From NCBI GenBank assembly GCA_903928915.1, contig CAIYSL010000110.1, positions 1 to 53,698 of the forward strand: 53,698 nt of DNA. Direction: 5' to 3'. A program made the translations under genes and the position numbers. This stretch comes from an uncultured Syntrophobacterales bacterium. GTDB lineage: Bacteria > Desulfobacterota > Syntrophia > Syntrophales > UBA5619. The notes below the pieces were generated by a model. The model worked only from the letters and a program-made list of their open reading frames with translations. It was not told the DNA's origin and made no database searches. Of this stretch, positions 1-13,421 are shown one piece after another (the first letter of the stretch is position 1; the number at the start of each line of letters is the position of its first letter).

Positions 1-643
1 CGTTGGCGATGATGAACCCGAGAAAGCGGATCTTGAAGTTGCTGTAGCCGAGAAACTGAACCTTGTCCTCGTTTACCTTGGAGGCCAGGGCCAGGGCGCC
101 GTAGAGGGTGTCATTCAGGTATTTATACAGGGCCCAGATCGCGAACGCCACCAGGAAGGCGAAGACGAAGAACTCCTTCGGCCGGGTGATGTCGAGGATG
201 GGCGTGGATTTCATGTTGGTCAGGAACCACAGCCCATTGTCCCCCTGGGTGATCGGCGCCAGCACCTTCTGCATCATGTAGAAGATGATCACCGCCAAGG
301 CCAGGTTGACCAGGGCGAAATAGTCGCTCCTGAGCCGGACAAAGAGCGGGCCGATGATCAGGGCCATCACGAACCCCGCGGCGATCCCGACCAGAATGCC
401 GACAAAGGGGTTGGTGCCGAAGTAGAACAGATAGAAGGCCGTCGCGTAGGCGCCCGTCGCCAGGTAGGCCGGCTGCCCGAAGGAGATGAACCCGACGCGG
501 CCCAACAGGAAGCTGCACGCCAGCACGTAGATGGAAAAAATGACGACCTCGTTCGAAAAGGGCAGGGGCAGAAACACCCGCATCAGCGCCAGCAGGAAAA
601 AGGCCAGCAGAATACCCCACCACCACCGGAATGCGTTCAGCAT
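1..643 (-). CDS. livM: Branched-chain amino acid ABC transporter permease, LivM type (3' end outside window)
   Basis: Inner-membrane permease of a Liv-type importer for branched-chain or related amino acids. Translation from the ATG at 643 is highly hydrophobic and continues off the window edge, so only about 214 residues are visible. It contains the permease-like stretch GRVGFISFGQPAYLATGAY, which corresponds to the conserved glycine-rich loop of LivM proteins, followed by several membrane segments. The start lies 17 nt after the livF stop, so it is the last visible gene of the livJ-G-F-M operon. LivH is not in the window; it may lie beyond the edge. The family is clear; the exact substrate is not. 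Confidence 0.85.
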   Translation of the reverse strand, partial: MLNAFRWWWGILLAFFLLALMRVFLPLPFSNEVVIFSIYVLACSFLLGRVGFISFGQPAYLATGAYATAFYLFYFGTNPFVGILVGIAAGFVMALIIGPLFVRLRSDYFALVNLALAVIIFYMMQKVLAPITQGDNGLWFLTNMKSTPILDITRPKEFFVFAFLVAFAIWALYKYLNDTLYGALALASKVNEDKVQFLGYSNFKIRFLGFIIAN

Positions 644-660
644 GAAAAATTCCCCTTCTG

Positions 661-1356
661 TTAGAGATGCCCCTCGCAGATGTTTGCCTGGATCGAATCC
701 CCGACCAGTTCCGCGACGATCCGTCCCTCCTTGATGGCGTAGACCTTCTCGGAGATGGCGCACACCAGGGGGAGGTTCTGCTCGACGATCACCAGCGCCG
801 ATTTCTTCTTCAGCTCCCCGAACACGGTCTTCAGATGGGCGACGATGCTGGGGGCGAGTCCCTCCGTCGGCTCGTCGATCAGCAGGACCTTCGGGCTCCC
901 GAGGATCGCCCGGCCGATCATCAGCATCTGCCGTTCGCCGCCGGAGAGAAACCCCGCCTTGCGCTCCATCAGGGTCTTGAGTTTGGGGAAATAGTCGGTG
1001 ACCATGTCCCAGTTGTAATCCTTCGTGGCGTAGCTGCCCATTTCCAGGTTCTCCCGGACGGTCAGGTCCGAGAAGACCTTCTTGTCCTGGGGGATGTACT
1101 TGATGCCCATGGTGGCGATATCGTAGGACCTGACCCCGAGGAGACTCTTGCCGTCGCAGGTCACCTCCCCCGAGCAGTTCTTGACAAACCCCGCGATGCT
1201 CTTGAGCAGGGTCGACTTGCCGGCGCCGTTGCGCCCCACGCAGGAGACCACCTGCCCGGGTTTCACGCACATGTCGACATCGAACAGGACTTTTGATTCG
1301 CCGTAGGAAGCGTTGAGGCCGCGAACGGTCAGTATGTCGGTCTGATTCATCGTCAT
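661..1356 (-). CDS. livF: Branched-chain amino acid ABC transporter ATP-binding protein LivF
   Basis: Cytoplasmic ATPase subunit that pairs with LivG to power the Liv importer. The 231-residue protein has Walker A GRNGAGKS, the ABC signature LSGGERQ, Walker B VLLIDEPTEGL and a switch histidine replaced by Gln in the VEQN motif, as is usual for LivF. Two in-frame ATGs lie at 1356 and 1350; AGGGG stands 4 nt before the first and 10 nt before the second, so either may be used. A longer reading frame upstream runs into livG and is not needed. The gene starts 13 nt after livG ends. Length is normal for the family. Confidence 0.93.
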   Translation of the reverse strand: MTMNQTDILTVRGLNASYGESKVLFDVDMCVKPGQVVSCVGRNGAGKSTLLKSIAGFVKNCSGEVTCDGKSLLGVRSYDIATMGIKYIPQDKKVFSDLTVRENLEMGSYATKDYNWDMVTDYFPKLKTLMERKAGFLSGGERQMLMIGRAILGSPKVLLIDEPTEGLAPSIVAHLKTVFGELKKKSALVIVEQNLPLVCAISEKVYAIKEGRIVAELVGDSIQANICEGHL

Positions 1357-1369
1357 GGATCCCCTCTTG

Positions 1370-2170
1370 CTATGCGCAGGCGCCCGCGCCCCCGTCGGCG
1401 GAGACGTCGATCTGCCAGTAGCTTCTGCGGACCTCCGGATTCCGGAGACACTCCTCATACCCGCCGTCCGCGATGATCCTGCCTTCGTGCATGACGGTGA
1501 GCCGCTGCAGAAAATCCTCCACCTGGGAAATCTTGTGCTCCACGATCAGGATCGTCTGCCTGCCGATGTGGCGGCGCAGCACGCCCAGGACCGCCTTGAT
1601 CTCGTTTTCGGCAAGACCCGCCAGCGGTTCGTCCAGCATCAACACCTTCGGCTCGGCGAGGATCGCCATGGCGATCTCGAGCCGCCGTTTTTCCCCCAGG
1701 CTGAGGTTCCTGACCTCCCGGCCCGCAACGTCCTGGAGTTCGAAAGTCGCGAGGATCGCCTGGATCTTTTCGTCCTTCCGATGTCTCTTGCAGGTGTTCA
1801 CAAACAGGTCGAACAGCGAGTGCGGCTTGTGCGCCCGAAAAAAGGAGAGGACCAGATTGTCGATCACGCTGAGGTTGTCGAAGGTGGAGGTCAGCTGAAA
1901 GGTGCGCATCATCCCCAGGGCGACGCGCTGCTCGGGGGTGGTGCGGGTGACGTCCTCCCCCTTGTAATAGATGGCCCCCGCGTCGGGCGGGTAATACCCC
2001 GTCACGAGATTGAAGAAGGTGGTCTTGCCGGCCCCGTTGGAGCCGATGATACCCGCCACCTCGTTTTCGTGGAGCAGATAATCCACCCGGTCCACGGCGA
2101 CCAGCTCGCCGAATCGCTTCGTAACCCCCACGGCCTTGATTATTTCTGCGCCCAGTTCTGTTGTGCTCAC
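1370..2170 (-). CDS. livG: Branched-chain amino acid ABC transporter ATP-binding protein LivG
   Basis: Second cytoplasmic ATPase of the Liv importer, 266 residues. Visible motifs are Walker A GSNGAGKTT, signature LSLGEKRRLEIA, Walker B VLMLDEPLAGL and the H-loop in VEHK. The LSLGE form of the signature and the insertion between Walker A and the signature are typical of LivG. The best start is a GTG at 2170 with AAAAGGG 7 nt upstream. A longer frame to a TTG at 2212 adds residues without family similarity. It follows livJ by 68 nt and precedes livF by 13 nt, so it is part of the same transcript. Confidence 0.93.
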   Translation of the reverse strand: MSTTELGAEIIKAVGVTKRFGELVAVDRVDYLLHENEVAGIIGSNGAGKTTFFNLVTGYYPPDAGAIYYKGEDVTRTTPEQRVALGMMRTFQLTSTFDNLSVIDNLVLSFFRAHKPHSLFDLFVNTCKRHRKDEKIQAILATFELQDVAGREVRNLSLGEKRRLEIAMAILAEPKVLMLDEPLAGLAENEIKAVLGVLRRHIGRQTILIVEHKISQVEDFLQRLTVMHEGRIIADGGYEECLRNPEVRRSYWQIDVSADGGAGACA

Positions 2171-2238
2171 GGCCCGCCCTTTTCTTGAGTTCCGTCCCGG
2201 CAGAAGGGGCAAACCCTTCGCCGGGACGGAAAACGGTT

Positions 2239-3483
2239 TTAGTACCCCAGCGACTTAAGGTTCGGCATGATCGAATCGCCGCCTTGGTAGCCTTCGACTT
2301 TGAACAGATCCCAGGGATGCTTCTGCTCGCCGGGTCCCTTCCCCTTGACCAGGAAGGCGCCGTACTTGTACACGGCCGACTGATCCTCGCGCCAGCGGGC
2401 GGGCCCCTTGACGGTCTCGAACTGGCCGTTGTTGGCCTTCAGGGCCGCCGCCACCTTCAGCGGATCGAAGCTCTTGGCCTGCTCAAAGCCGCGGAACATC
2501 TCCATGTAGGCGATGTAGGCGATGGCCGCATAGGCGTCCATCGGCCGTTTGTACTTGGCCTGGTAGGCGTCGTTGATCTCCTTGGCGCTGGCGGCCACGG
2601 TCTTGTCCTCGAACCCGGCCAGGTCGTAGTAGAAGTAATGCATCGAGTAGACGCCCTGGAGCGCCTCGGGCGGAAGCCCCTTGGCGACGACGTTGGTGAT
2701 GAAGGAGTTGAAGATGGTCATTTCCTTGTTGAGGCCCATCTGATGGCACTGCTTCAGGAGCGCCACGGCGTCGGCGGCGAACTGGGCGGAGATGAAGACA
2801 TCGGGCTTGGCCGCCTTCACCTTCTGGAGAATCGTCGTGAAGTCGTTGGTGCCCAGCGAAACTTCGTCGTAGCCCACGATCTGGGCGCCGGCCTCTTTGG
2901 CGGCGGCGTAGACGCCGTCGCGGATGTCCCAGCCCCAGCTGTCGGCGCGGGCCAGGAAGAAGATCTTCTTCTTGCCGAGGTTCTTGGTGGCGGCGGCGCC
3001 GGCCATGTAGCCGACCGTCCAGGGGCTGAAGGCGGTCGCGAAGGTGGTCTGGGCCAGCGTGCCCTTCTTGAAGGCGTCCTTGGCCAGAACGCAGACGGGG
3101 AAATAGGGCATCGGCTCCTTGGAGACGATGGCGTTGATGGCAAAGGCCAGCGGCGCCCAGGTCTGGCCGCCTACGCCTTTGACCCCTTCCGAGACCATGT
3201 AGCGGTACCGCCGGACGCCCACATCCTGCTTCGCTTCGTCATCGGCGACAACGCCTTCCACGGTCACTTTGCCCCAGGGCATGCTCAGGCCGCCCCGTTT
3301 GTTGATCACATCCACCGCCAAGAGCGCCCCCTCTTTCTGCGTCTCGGCCACCGCCGCGAAGGGCCCGGTGAGGGGGAGCAGGATCCCCACCTTGATCTTG
3401 TCGGGATTGGCCGCCAGGACGCCGCCGGGTCCCGCTGCACTGACGAACAACACGATCGCAAGGAAAATCAAGATTCTTTTCAT
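2239..3483 (-). CDS. livJ: Periplasmic branched-chain amino acid-type substrate-binding protein
   Basis: Periplasmic receptor of the Liv-type importer (type I periplasmic-binding fold), 414 residues. It starts at an ATG preceded by AGGAGGAGGAACAC and has a clear Sec signal peptide: MKR, a hydrophobic core, then cleavage near LAANPDKIKVG. The mature part opens with KVGILLPLTGPFA, the usual first strand of LivJ/AmiC-like proteins. It heads the livJ-G-F-M operon and has its own consensus promoter and a long leader. Ligand specificity cannot be read from sequence; in anaerobes this family also binds aromatic acids and amides. Confidence 0.9.
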   Translation of the reverse strand: MKRILIFLAIVLFVSAAGPGGVLAANPDKIKVGILLPLTGPFAAVAETQKEGALLAVDVINKRGGLSMPWGKVTVEGVVADDEAKQDVGVRRYRYMVSEGVKGVGGQTWAPLAFAINAIVSKEPMPYFPVCVLAKDAFKKGTLAQTTFATAFSPWTVGYMAGAAATKNLGKKKIFFLARADSWGWDIRDGVYAAAKEAGAQIVGYDEVSLGTNDFTTILQKVKAAKPDVFISAQFAADAVALLKQCHQMGLNKEMTIFNSFITNVVAKGLPPEALQGVYSMHYFYYDLAGFEDKTVAASAKEINDAYQAKYKRPMDAYAAIAYIAYMEMFRGFEQAKSFDPLKVAAALKANNGQFETVKGPARWREDQSAVYKYGAFLVKGKGPGEQKHPWDLFKVEGYQGGDSIMPNLKSLGY

Positions 3484-3696
3484 GTGTTCCTCCTCCTGGT
3501 TGAAGATGAATGGTTTCCGGCCCCCCCGAAGGGATACGCACCGCGTCACCTCCGCGAAAAGCCGATCGGCACGGTCGATTGATTCGGCAGCGGGTGCATA
3601 CCCGAGCGAAGCTCCCCCGCAGCCCGCCGGGGAGCGCAGCTGCCTGCTCCCGCAGGGGTTGGCGGTGCCCCGCAGCTCCCCGGTGTGAGAGCGCCG
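3484..3696 (-). promoter_or_regulatory. Long structured 5' leader of the liv operon
   Basis: About 200 nt separate the predicted transcription start, just after the -10 at 3697-3702, from the livJ ATG. Inverted repeat arms CCGGGGAGC at 3627-3635 and GCTCCCCGG at 3675-3683 form an outer stem. Inside it is a second hairpin, CCTGC/GCAGG with a 4-nt loop, at 3642-3655. A GGGG/CCCC pairing competes for part of that inner stem. The fold could act as an attenuator or cis-regulatory RNA. I do not recognise a known riboswitch class in it. Confidence 0.45.
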
Positions 3697-3725
3697 AGTA
3701 TATGGAGAGCCCCCGGGTGTGTCAA
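3697..3725 (-). promoter_or_regulatory. Consensus sigma-70 promoter of the liv operon
   Basis: Read on the minus strand, TTGACA (3720-3725) is followed after exactly 17 nt by TATACT (3697-3702). The match to consensus is nearly perfect. It points toward livJ and lies downstream of the pyrG stop, so the liv genes can be transcribed independently of pyrG. Confidence 0.75.
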
Positions 3726-3768
3726 GCAAATTTATCGCCGCGCTCTCATTCCCGCAGGAGCACAGCGC

Positions 3769-9206
<5,438 letters not shown>

Positions 9207-9315
9207 GCATCTTGTTCCCTGGTTTCTTCCGCGCGGACCGGGGACGGGGGCAGGGGCAACGGCATATCCGGTCCGCCCGCACTCCGCATCCTTCCCCTGT
9301 CCATCCGCGCCTCGG

Positions 9316-9654
9316 CTATCCCTTCCGGTTCGGACGCGCCCCCCGCTCTTCGCTTGCCTGATTGTTCTCTATCCCGAGTTTGATCATCTTGTTCTGGAAG
9401 GTATTCCGGTTGATTCCCAAGTAGGCGGCTGCGGCGCTCTTGACGTAGTTCGACCGCGTGAGGGCGATCCTGAAGAGACCCCGCTCCACCATGGCGAGCA
9501 CCTCCTCGTACAGCCGGCTCTTGCCGACCTCGGTCGTCGCGAGGATCGTCGCGATGTCCTGGAGCTTGTCCTCGAGGACCTTTTCGGCCACCAGGGCCGG
9601 CGTCGCTTGTGCCGCAACCACGGTCGCATTACCACCGGAACGTCTGGGACGCAT
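9316..9654 (-). CDS. Fis-type helix-turn-helix DNA-binding protein
   Basis: A 112-residue protein whose C-terminal half (about residues 50-95) resembles the Fis/NtrC-C-terminal helix-turn-helix, with the recognition region AAAYLGINRNTFQNKM. The N-terminal half is alanine-rich and charged, with no AAA+ or receiver domain, so it stands alone like Fis. ATG at 9654 has AAGGA about 11 nt upstream. It lies 30 nt after the PH-like membrane protein gene and 109 nt before the GlmS-like gene. It may be a local regulator or a nucleoid protein; target genes are unknown. Confidence 0.72.
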   Translation of the reverse strand: MRPRRSGGNATVVAAQATPALVAEKVLEDKLQDIATILATTEVGKSRLYEEVLAMVERGLFRIALTRSNYVKSAAAAYLGINRNTFQNKMIKLGIENNQASEERGARPNRKG

Positions 9655-9684
9655 GAATCACCGTTTTCCTTTCTGGTTTGACGA

Positions 9685-10200
9685 TCACGTGCTGAGCTTC
9701 AGGACGATGATCCCGATCATCGCACCGGCCGCGATCCACGCCGGGGCGGTCACCGCGATTCCCGCGGGGACGTTCTCCCTCTGCCGGCGGCACTCCTCTT
9801 CGACCCTCTCCGCACTGACGCGGCCGATGATCGCTTCCGCGAGTTCCGAGAATCCGGCGAGGACGCTCGAGATGATGAAAAATCCCTTGACGGTCGTGAG
9901 CAGGAGGTACCTCTTCCTGCGGAGCGTGAGACACCCCACATGGGTGATCTCATCCCATGCCAGCTGCGTACCGCCCCCCAGCCTCCTGATGACCACTCCC
10001 CCCTCGTTCACGGCAACCCGGCGACGGTACAACCGGAGAAACAGGACCAGAGTGATCAGAAAAAACAGTGTAAAGACGAACTTCTCCGCCGTCTCTCCCG
10101 GCACCCGCAGGGCGCTTGTCATCAGAACGAACAGGAGGGCTACATCCAGCCCCAGGGGGATGAGCAATGCCCTTCGAACCCCGTAGAAACGCTGCGGCAT
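9685..10200 (-). CDS. Small membrane protein with a PH-like domain
   Basis: 171 residues. Two membrane segments lie near residues 11-30 and 41-57. They are followed by a soluble stretch with the bacterial PH-like pattern (VVIRRLGGGTQLAWDEITHV), and a last hydrophobic segment sits at about 150-168. Start is ATG at 10200, preceded by GGGAGGGGAGAG; an upstream extension lacks family features. It overlaps nothing and probably shares a transcript with the Fis-type gene. Function is unknown; bacterial PH-like membrane proteins of this type are mostly uncharacterised. Confidence 0.6.
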   Translation of the reverse strand: MPQRFYGVRRALLIPLGLDVALLFVLMTSALRVPGETAEKFVFTLFFLITLVLFLRLYRRRVAVNEGGVVIRRLGGGTQLAWDEITHVGCLTLRRKRYLLLTTVKGFFIISSVLAGFSELAEAIIGRVSAERVEEECRRQRENVPAGIAVTAPAWIAAGAMIGIIVLKLST

Positions 10201-10684
10201 ATCTCTCCCCTCCCGGCATGACGGCCCCGCGCTCAACCCTTCATCCCCGCGGCGCCGTCGGAATGCGCCGGCCGGCGGACGGGCCTCCGCCACCGTCGGG
10301 GAAGGCCGATTCCGGATTGTCCCGGACAGCTCCCCCGCCCGGCCCGTTCGTACGGATGGCGGCGGTTCGCACCTCCCGCCCTGCGCGCACGCCCGTTCTT
10401 CGTGATGGGGATACGTTGTTCATGATCATGCCGCGTCGGAATGAGGTCGTCGGGAAAGTTTTGGGGGAACTTAGCACAGCCCTTTTTCCCCGTCAAGGTG
10501 GACGACGGGGAAAATCAGCAAACAGCCTCCGGCAACAAATCGCTTGCGGCAGCGGTGCTTCTCGTTTACACTCAAAAGCGGGAATCGGATCGAAAAGACC
10601 GCCTCAACCAGGAAGGCTGCGAAAGACCCGCAGGCACGGCTGCACCGCAGCGGGGTCTTTCTTGAAGCCGCAGGGGGTGTTCGA
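10201..10684. other. Intergenic region between divergent genes with two inverted repeats
   Basis: No convincing gene. The region holds an 11-bp inverted repeat, TTTTCCCCGTC (10484-10494) and GACGGGGAAAA (10504-10514), with a 9-nt loop. The stem ends lack the trailing T-run of an intrinsic terminator on either strand. A second inverted repeat, GAAAGACCC (10621-10629) and GGGTCTTTC (10653-10661), lies in the likely comM leader. A weak promoter-like pair, TTGCGG (10544-10549) and TACACT (10567-10572), has 17-nt spacing and faces comM. Confidence 0.4.
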
Positions 10685-12214
10685 TTGATTGTCAAGGCAA
10701 TCAGCTCCGCCGTCATCGGCATCGATTCCCATCCCGTCACGGTCGAGGTCGACCTCGCCGCCGGTCTGCCGCTGTTTTCGACCGTCGGCCTCCCCGACGT
10801 GGCCGTCCGGGAGAGCAAGGACCGGATCAAGGCCGCTATCAAGAACTCCGGCTACCCCTTCCCCGGCCATCACGTCACCGTCAACCTGGCCCCCGCCGAC
10901 ATCAGGAAGGAAGGCACCGCCTTCGACCTGCCGATCGCCGTGGCGATCCTGGCCGCCCAGGGCATCCTCCCTGCGGCGCCGCTGGCCGATTACCTCACCC
11001 TGGGGGAACTCTCCCTGGACGGCAGTGTGAAGGGGGTCCACGGCGCCCTTTCCGCAGCCTTCGGCGCGAAAGCACTGGGTATCCGGGGGATGATTCTCCC
11101 CCGGCCAAACGCCGGCGAGGCCGCCCTCGTGGCCGGGATCGAGGTCATCCCCGTGGACCGCCTCGCCGAGGTTGTGGAGTTTCTCGGGGGGAGAGCGTCG
11201 ATCGCCCCGCTCGCGGTGGATGCGGAGGAGCTGTTCCGGCGGAGCCTCGACTATCCCTTCGACTTCAGCGAGATCTGCGGCCAGAAGCAGGCCAAGCGCG
11301 CCCTGGAGGTCGCCGCCGCGGGCAGCCACAACCTCTTGATGATCGGCCCGCCCGGCGCCGGCAAGACCATGCTCGCCCAGCGCCTCGTGACGATCCTTCC
11401 CGACCTGACCCTTGCCGAGGCCGTCGAGACGACCCAGATCTTCTCCGTCGCCGGCCTGCTCGACCGGAAGGAGGCCCTCCTGGGAACCCGCCCCTTCCGC
11501 TCCCCGCACCATACGATCTCCGACGCCGGCCTCGTCGGCGGGGGGCACACCCCGCGGCCGGGCGAGATCAGCCTCGCCCACCACGGGGTGCTGTTCCTCG
11601 ACGAGCTGCCGGAGTTCCGGAAGAACACCCTCGACGCGCTCCGCCAGCCCGTCGAGGACGGCCGGGTCACGATCAGCCGCGCCGCGCTGACGGCCACCTA
11701 CCCCGCCCGGTTCATGCTCGTCGCGGCGATGAACCCCTGCCCCTGCGGCTTCTTCGGCGAGCGGAACCGCCCCTGCCGGTGCACCCCCCCGCAGGTCCGC
11801 CAGTACCAGGGGCGGATCTCCGGGCCGCTGCTCGACCGGATCGACATCCACGTGGAGGTCCCCGCCGTCCCGTACCGAGACCTGGCGGCGCGGGAGCCGG
11901 GCGAGCCGTCGGCGGCGATCAAGGCCCGGATCGAGCGGGCGCGGGCGATCCAGAAGCACCGCGCCGGGGGCGACGAGACCCTGGTGAACGCCCGTCTGTC
12001 CGGCCGCCAGCTCCGGGCGTTCTGCGCGATCGACGAGGATTCCCGGCAGCTGATCGAAATGGCCGTGGACCGGCTGGGACTCTCCGCCCGCGCCCACACC
12101 CGGATCCTCAGGGTCGCCCGGACCATCGCCGACCTCGAGGGCCTCCCCGGGATTCTGCCTTCCCACATCGCCGAGGCGATCCAGTACCGGAGCCTCGATC
12201 GGCGGATCCTGTAG
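10685..12214 (+). CDS. comM: ComM/YifB family Mg-chelatase-like ATPase
   Basis: A 509-residue AAA+ protein. In competent bacteria ComM is a hexameric helicase that promotes branch migration during natural transformation; in others it is a general recombination factor. The N-terminus is Lon-S16-like (GLPLFSTVGLPDVAVRES). It is followed by Walker A GPPGAGKTM, the family motif RPFRSPHHTISDAGLVGGG, Walker B VLFLDELPEF and a cysteine-rich segment CPCGFFGERNRPCRC. The family normally begins right before the IGID motif, so the TTG at 10685 (after GGGGGTG) is preferred. The longer frame starting at 10544 adds unrelated residues. Confidence 0.92.
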   Translation: MIVKAISSAVIGIDSHPVTVEVDLAAGLPLFSTVGLPDVAVRESKDRIKAAIKNSGYPFPGHHVTVNLAPADIRKEGTAFDLPIAVAILAAQGILPAAPLADYLTLGELSLDGSVKGVHGALSAAFGAKALGIRGMILPRPNAGEAALVAGIEVIPVDRLAEVVEFLGGRASIAPLAVDAEELFRRSLDYPFDFSEICGQKQAKRALEVAAAGSHNLLMIGPPGAGKTMLAQRLVTILPDLTLAEAVETTQIFSVAGLLDRKEALLGTRPFRSPHHTISDAGLVGGGHTPRPGEISLAHHGVLFLDELPEFRKNTLDALRQPVEDGRVTISRAALTATYPARFMLVAAMNPCPCGFFGERNRPCRCTPPQVRQYQGRISGPLLDRIDIHVEVPAVPYRDLAAREPGEPSAAIKARIERARAIQKHRAGGDETLVNARLSGRQLRAFCAIDEDSRQLIEMAVDRLGLSARAHTRILRVARTIADLEGLPGILPSHIAEAIQYRSLDRRIL

Positions 12215-12293
12215 CGACGGGTCACGCCGCCGCCCGCAGGGGCGGAGCCTCTCCTTTCCTGCCGGGCGACCATCACCGAACTGCGGAATCATC

Positions 12294-12320
12294 TTGACAT
12301 GGCCGGGCATTCGGTATAAT
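12294..12320 (+). promoter_or_regulatory. Promoter of the DapA-family gene (15-nt spacer)
   Basis: Both hexamers are perfect, TTGACA (12294-12299) and TATAAT (12315-12320), but they are only 15 nt apart rather than 17. The promoter is 49 nt upstream of the gene start. Short spacing may make it activator-dependent. Confidence 0.55.
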
Positions 12321-12369
12321 GCATATTTCCATAAAATCAAGTTCTTATCATATTCAAGGAGGATGGTTC

Positions 12370-13299
12370 ATGGCAGCAGCAATACGCATCAAGGGGGTGC
12401 TCTCGCCCGTGGTCACGCCCTTCAAGGCCGATTACGCGCCGGACACCGAACGGTTCGTGAAGCAGTGCAAATGGTTGATTTCCCAAAACGTCGGGTTGGC
12501 CTGTTTCGGCACGAACTCGGAGGCAAATTCGCTGTCCGTGGCCGAGCGCGTCGAGTTGCTCGAGGCGCTGGTCGCGGCCGGGATCGATCCCGGCCGCATG
12601 ATGCCCGGCACCGGCTGCTGCGCGCTGTCCGATTCGGTGAAGCTCACCGCGCATGCCGTCAAACTGGGGTGTGCCGGCGCGCTGATGCTGCCCCCCTTCT
12701 ACTACAAGGGGGTTCCCGACGAGGGGCTGTTCCGGAACTATTCCGAAATCATCCAGCGCGTAGGCGATTCGCGGCTGCGCATCTACCTGTACCACATCCC
12801 CCCGGTGTCGCAGGTGGCGATCACCCTACCGCTGATCGAGCGGCTGATCAAGGCCTATCCGGACACCGTCGTCGGGCTCAAGGACAGCTCCGGCGACTGG
12901 AACAACACCAAGGCCGTGCTCGACAATTTTGCCAAGACCGGGTTCTCCGTGTTCCCCGGCAGCGAGTCGTTTCTGCTTGCCGGTCTGCGCAACGGCGGTT
13001 CCGGCTGCATCTCGGCGACGGCCAACGTCAACCCGGCGGCGATCGACAAGCTGTACACGGAATGGCAGAACGCCGACGCCGATGCGCAGCAGGACGCGCT
13101 CAACCGGGTGCGCAGTACCTTCGCCAAATACCCCATGATCCCGGCGCTGAAGGCCGCGGTGGCACATTACGCCGGCGATCCGGCCTGGGGCACTACGCGT
13201 CCGCCCCTGGTCGAACTCGACGCCGGCCAGCGGGCAAAGCTCGTCGACGAGCTCACCGCGATCGACTTTGCGATGCCCGGTCTGCAGGCCCGGCGGTAA
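12370..13299 (+). CDS. Dihydrodipicolinate synthase (DapA) family lyase/aldolase
   Basis: A 309-residue class I aldolase of the DapA/NAL family. The Schiff-base lysine is Lys171 in VVGLKDSSGD, the catalytic tyrosine is in YLYHIPP (about Tyr141), and FGTNSEAN stands where DapA has its GTTGE motif. These substitutions suggest a lyase acting on another 2-oxo acid rather than true DapA. ATG at 12370 follows AAGGAGGA. The gene has its own promoter and appears to be a single-gene unit between comM and the aminotransferase. Its codons look richer in GCG, CGC and TCG than the neighbours, which prefer CGG and GGG. This hints at lateral acquisition but was judged by eye. Confidence 0.85.
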   Translation: MAAAIRIKGVLSPVVTPFKADYAPDTERFVKQCKWLISQNVGLACFGTNSEANSLSVAERVELLEALVAAGIDPGRMMPGTGCCALSDSVKLTAHAVKLGCAGALMLPPFYYKGVPDEGLFRNYSEIIQRVGDSRLRIYLYHIPPVSQVAITLPLIERLIKAYPDTVVGLKDSSGDWNNTKAVLDNFAKTGFSVFPGSESFLLAGLRNGGSGCISATANVNPAAIDKLYTEWQNADADAQQDALNRVRSTFAKYPMIPALKAAVAHYAGDPAWGTTRPPLVELDAGQRAKLVDELTAIDFAMPGLQARR

Positions 13300-13307
13300 C
13301 TGCCGGG
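13289..13307 (+). terminator. Stem-loop over the stop codon of the DapA-family gene
   Basis: CCCGGC (13289-13294) pairs with GCCGGG (13302-13307) around a 7-nt loop that contains the TAA stop. No U-run follows, so it is a possible RNA-stabilising hairpin or weak terminator. Confidence 0.35.
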
Positions 13308-13421
13308 TCCGTCGGTCAGGGGCCCGCGGGAGTTCCCGGAAACCTTGATCGCCGCCCCGTTTAGTGATAAAGGTCACCCCACCAACTCGCCATATCCAGG
13401 AGGATGGGGAAGGAGACAACT

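Noticed and set aside
10484-10514. The 11-bp inverted repeat considered as an intrinsic terminator
   Set aside because: The T-run lies on the 5' side of the stem on both strands, so it does not fit a terminator in either direction.
10604-12340. A 578-codon minus-strand frame opposite comM
   Set aside because: Shadow of comM with no recognisable domain or start context.
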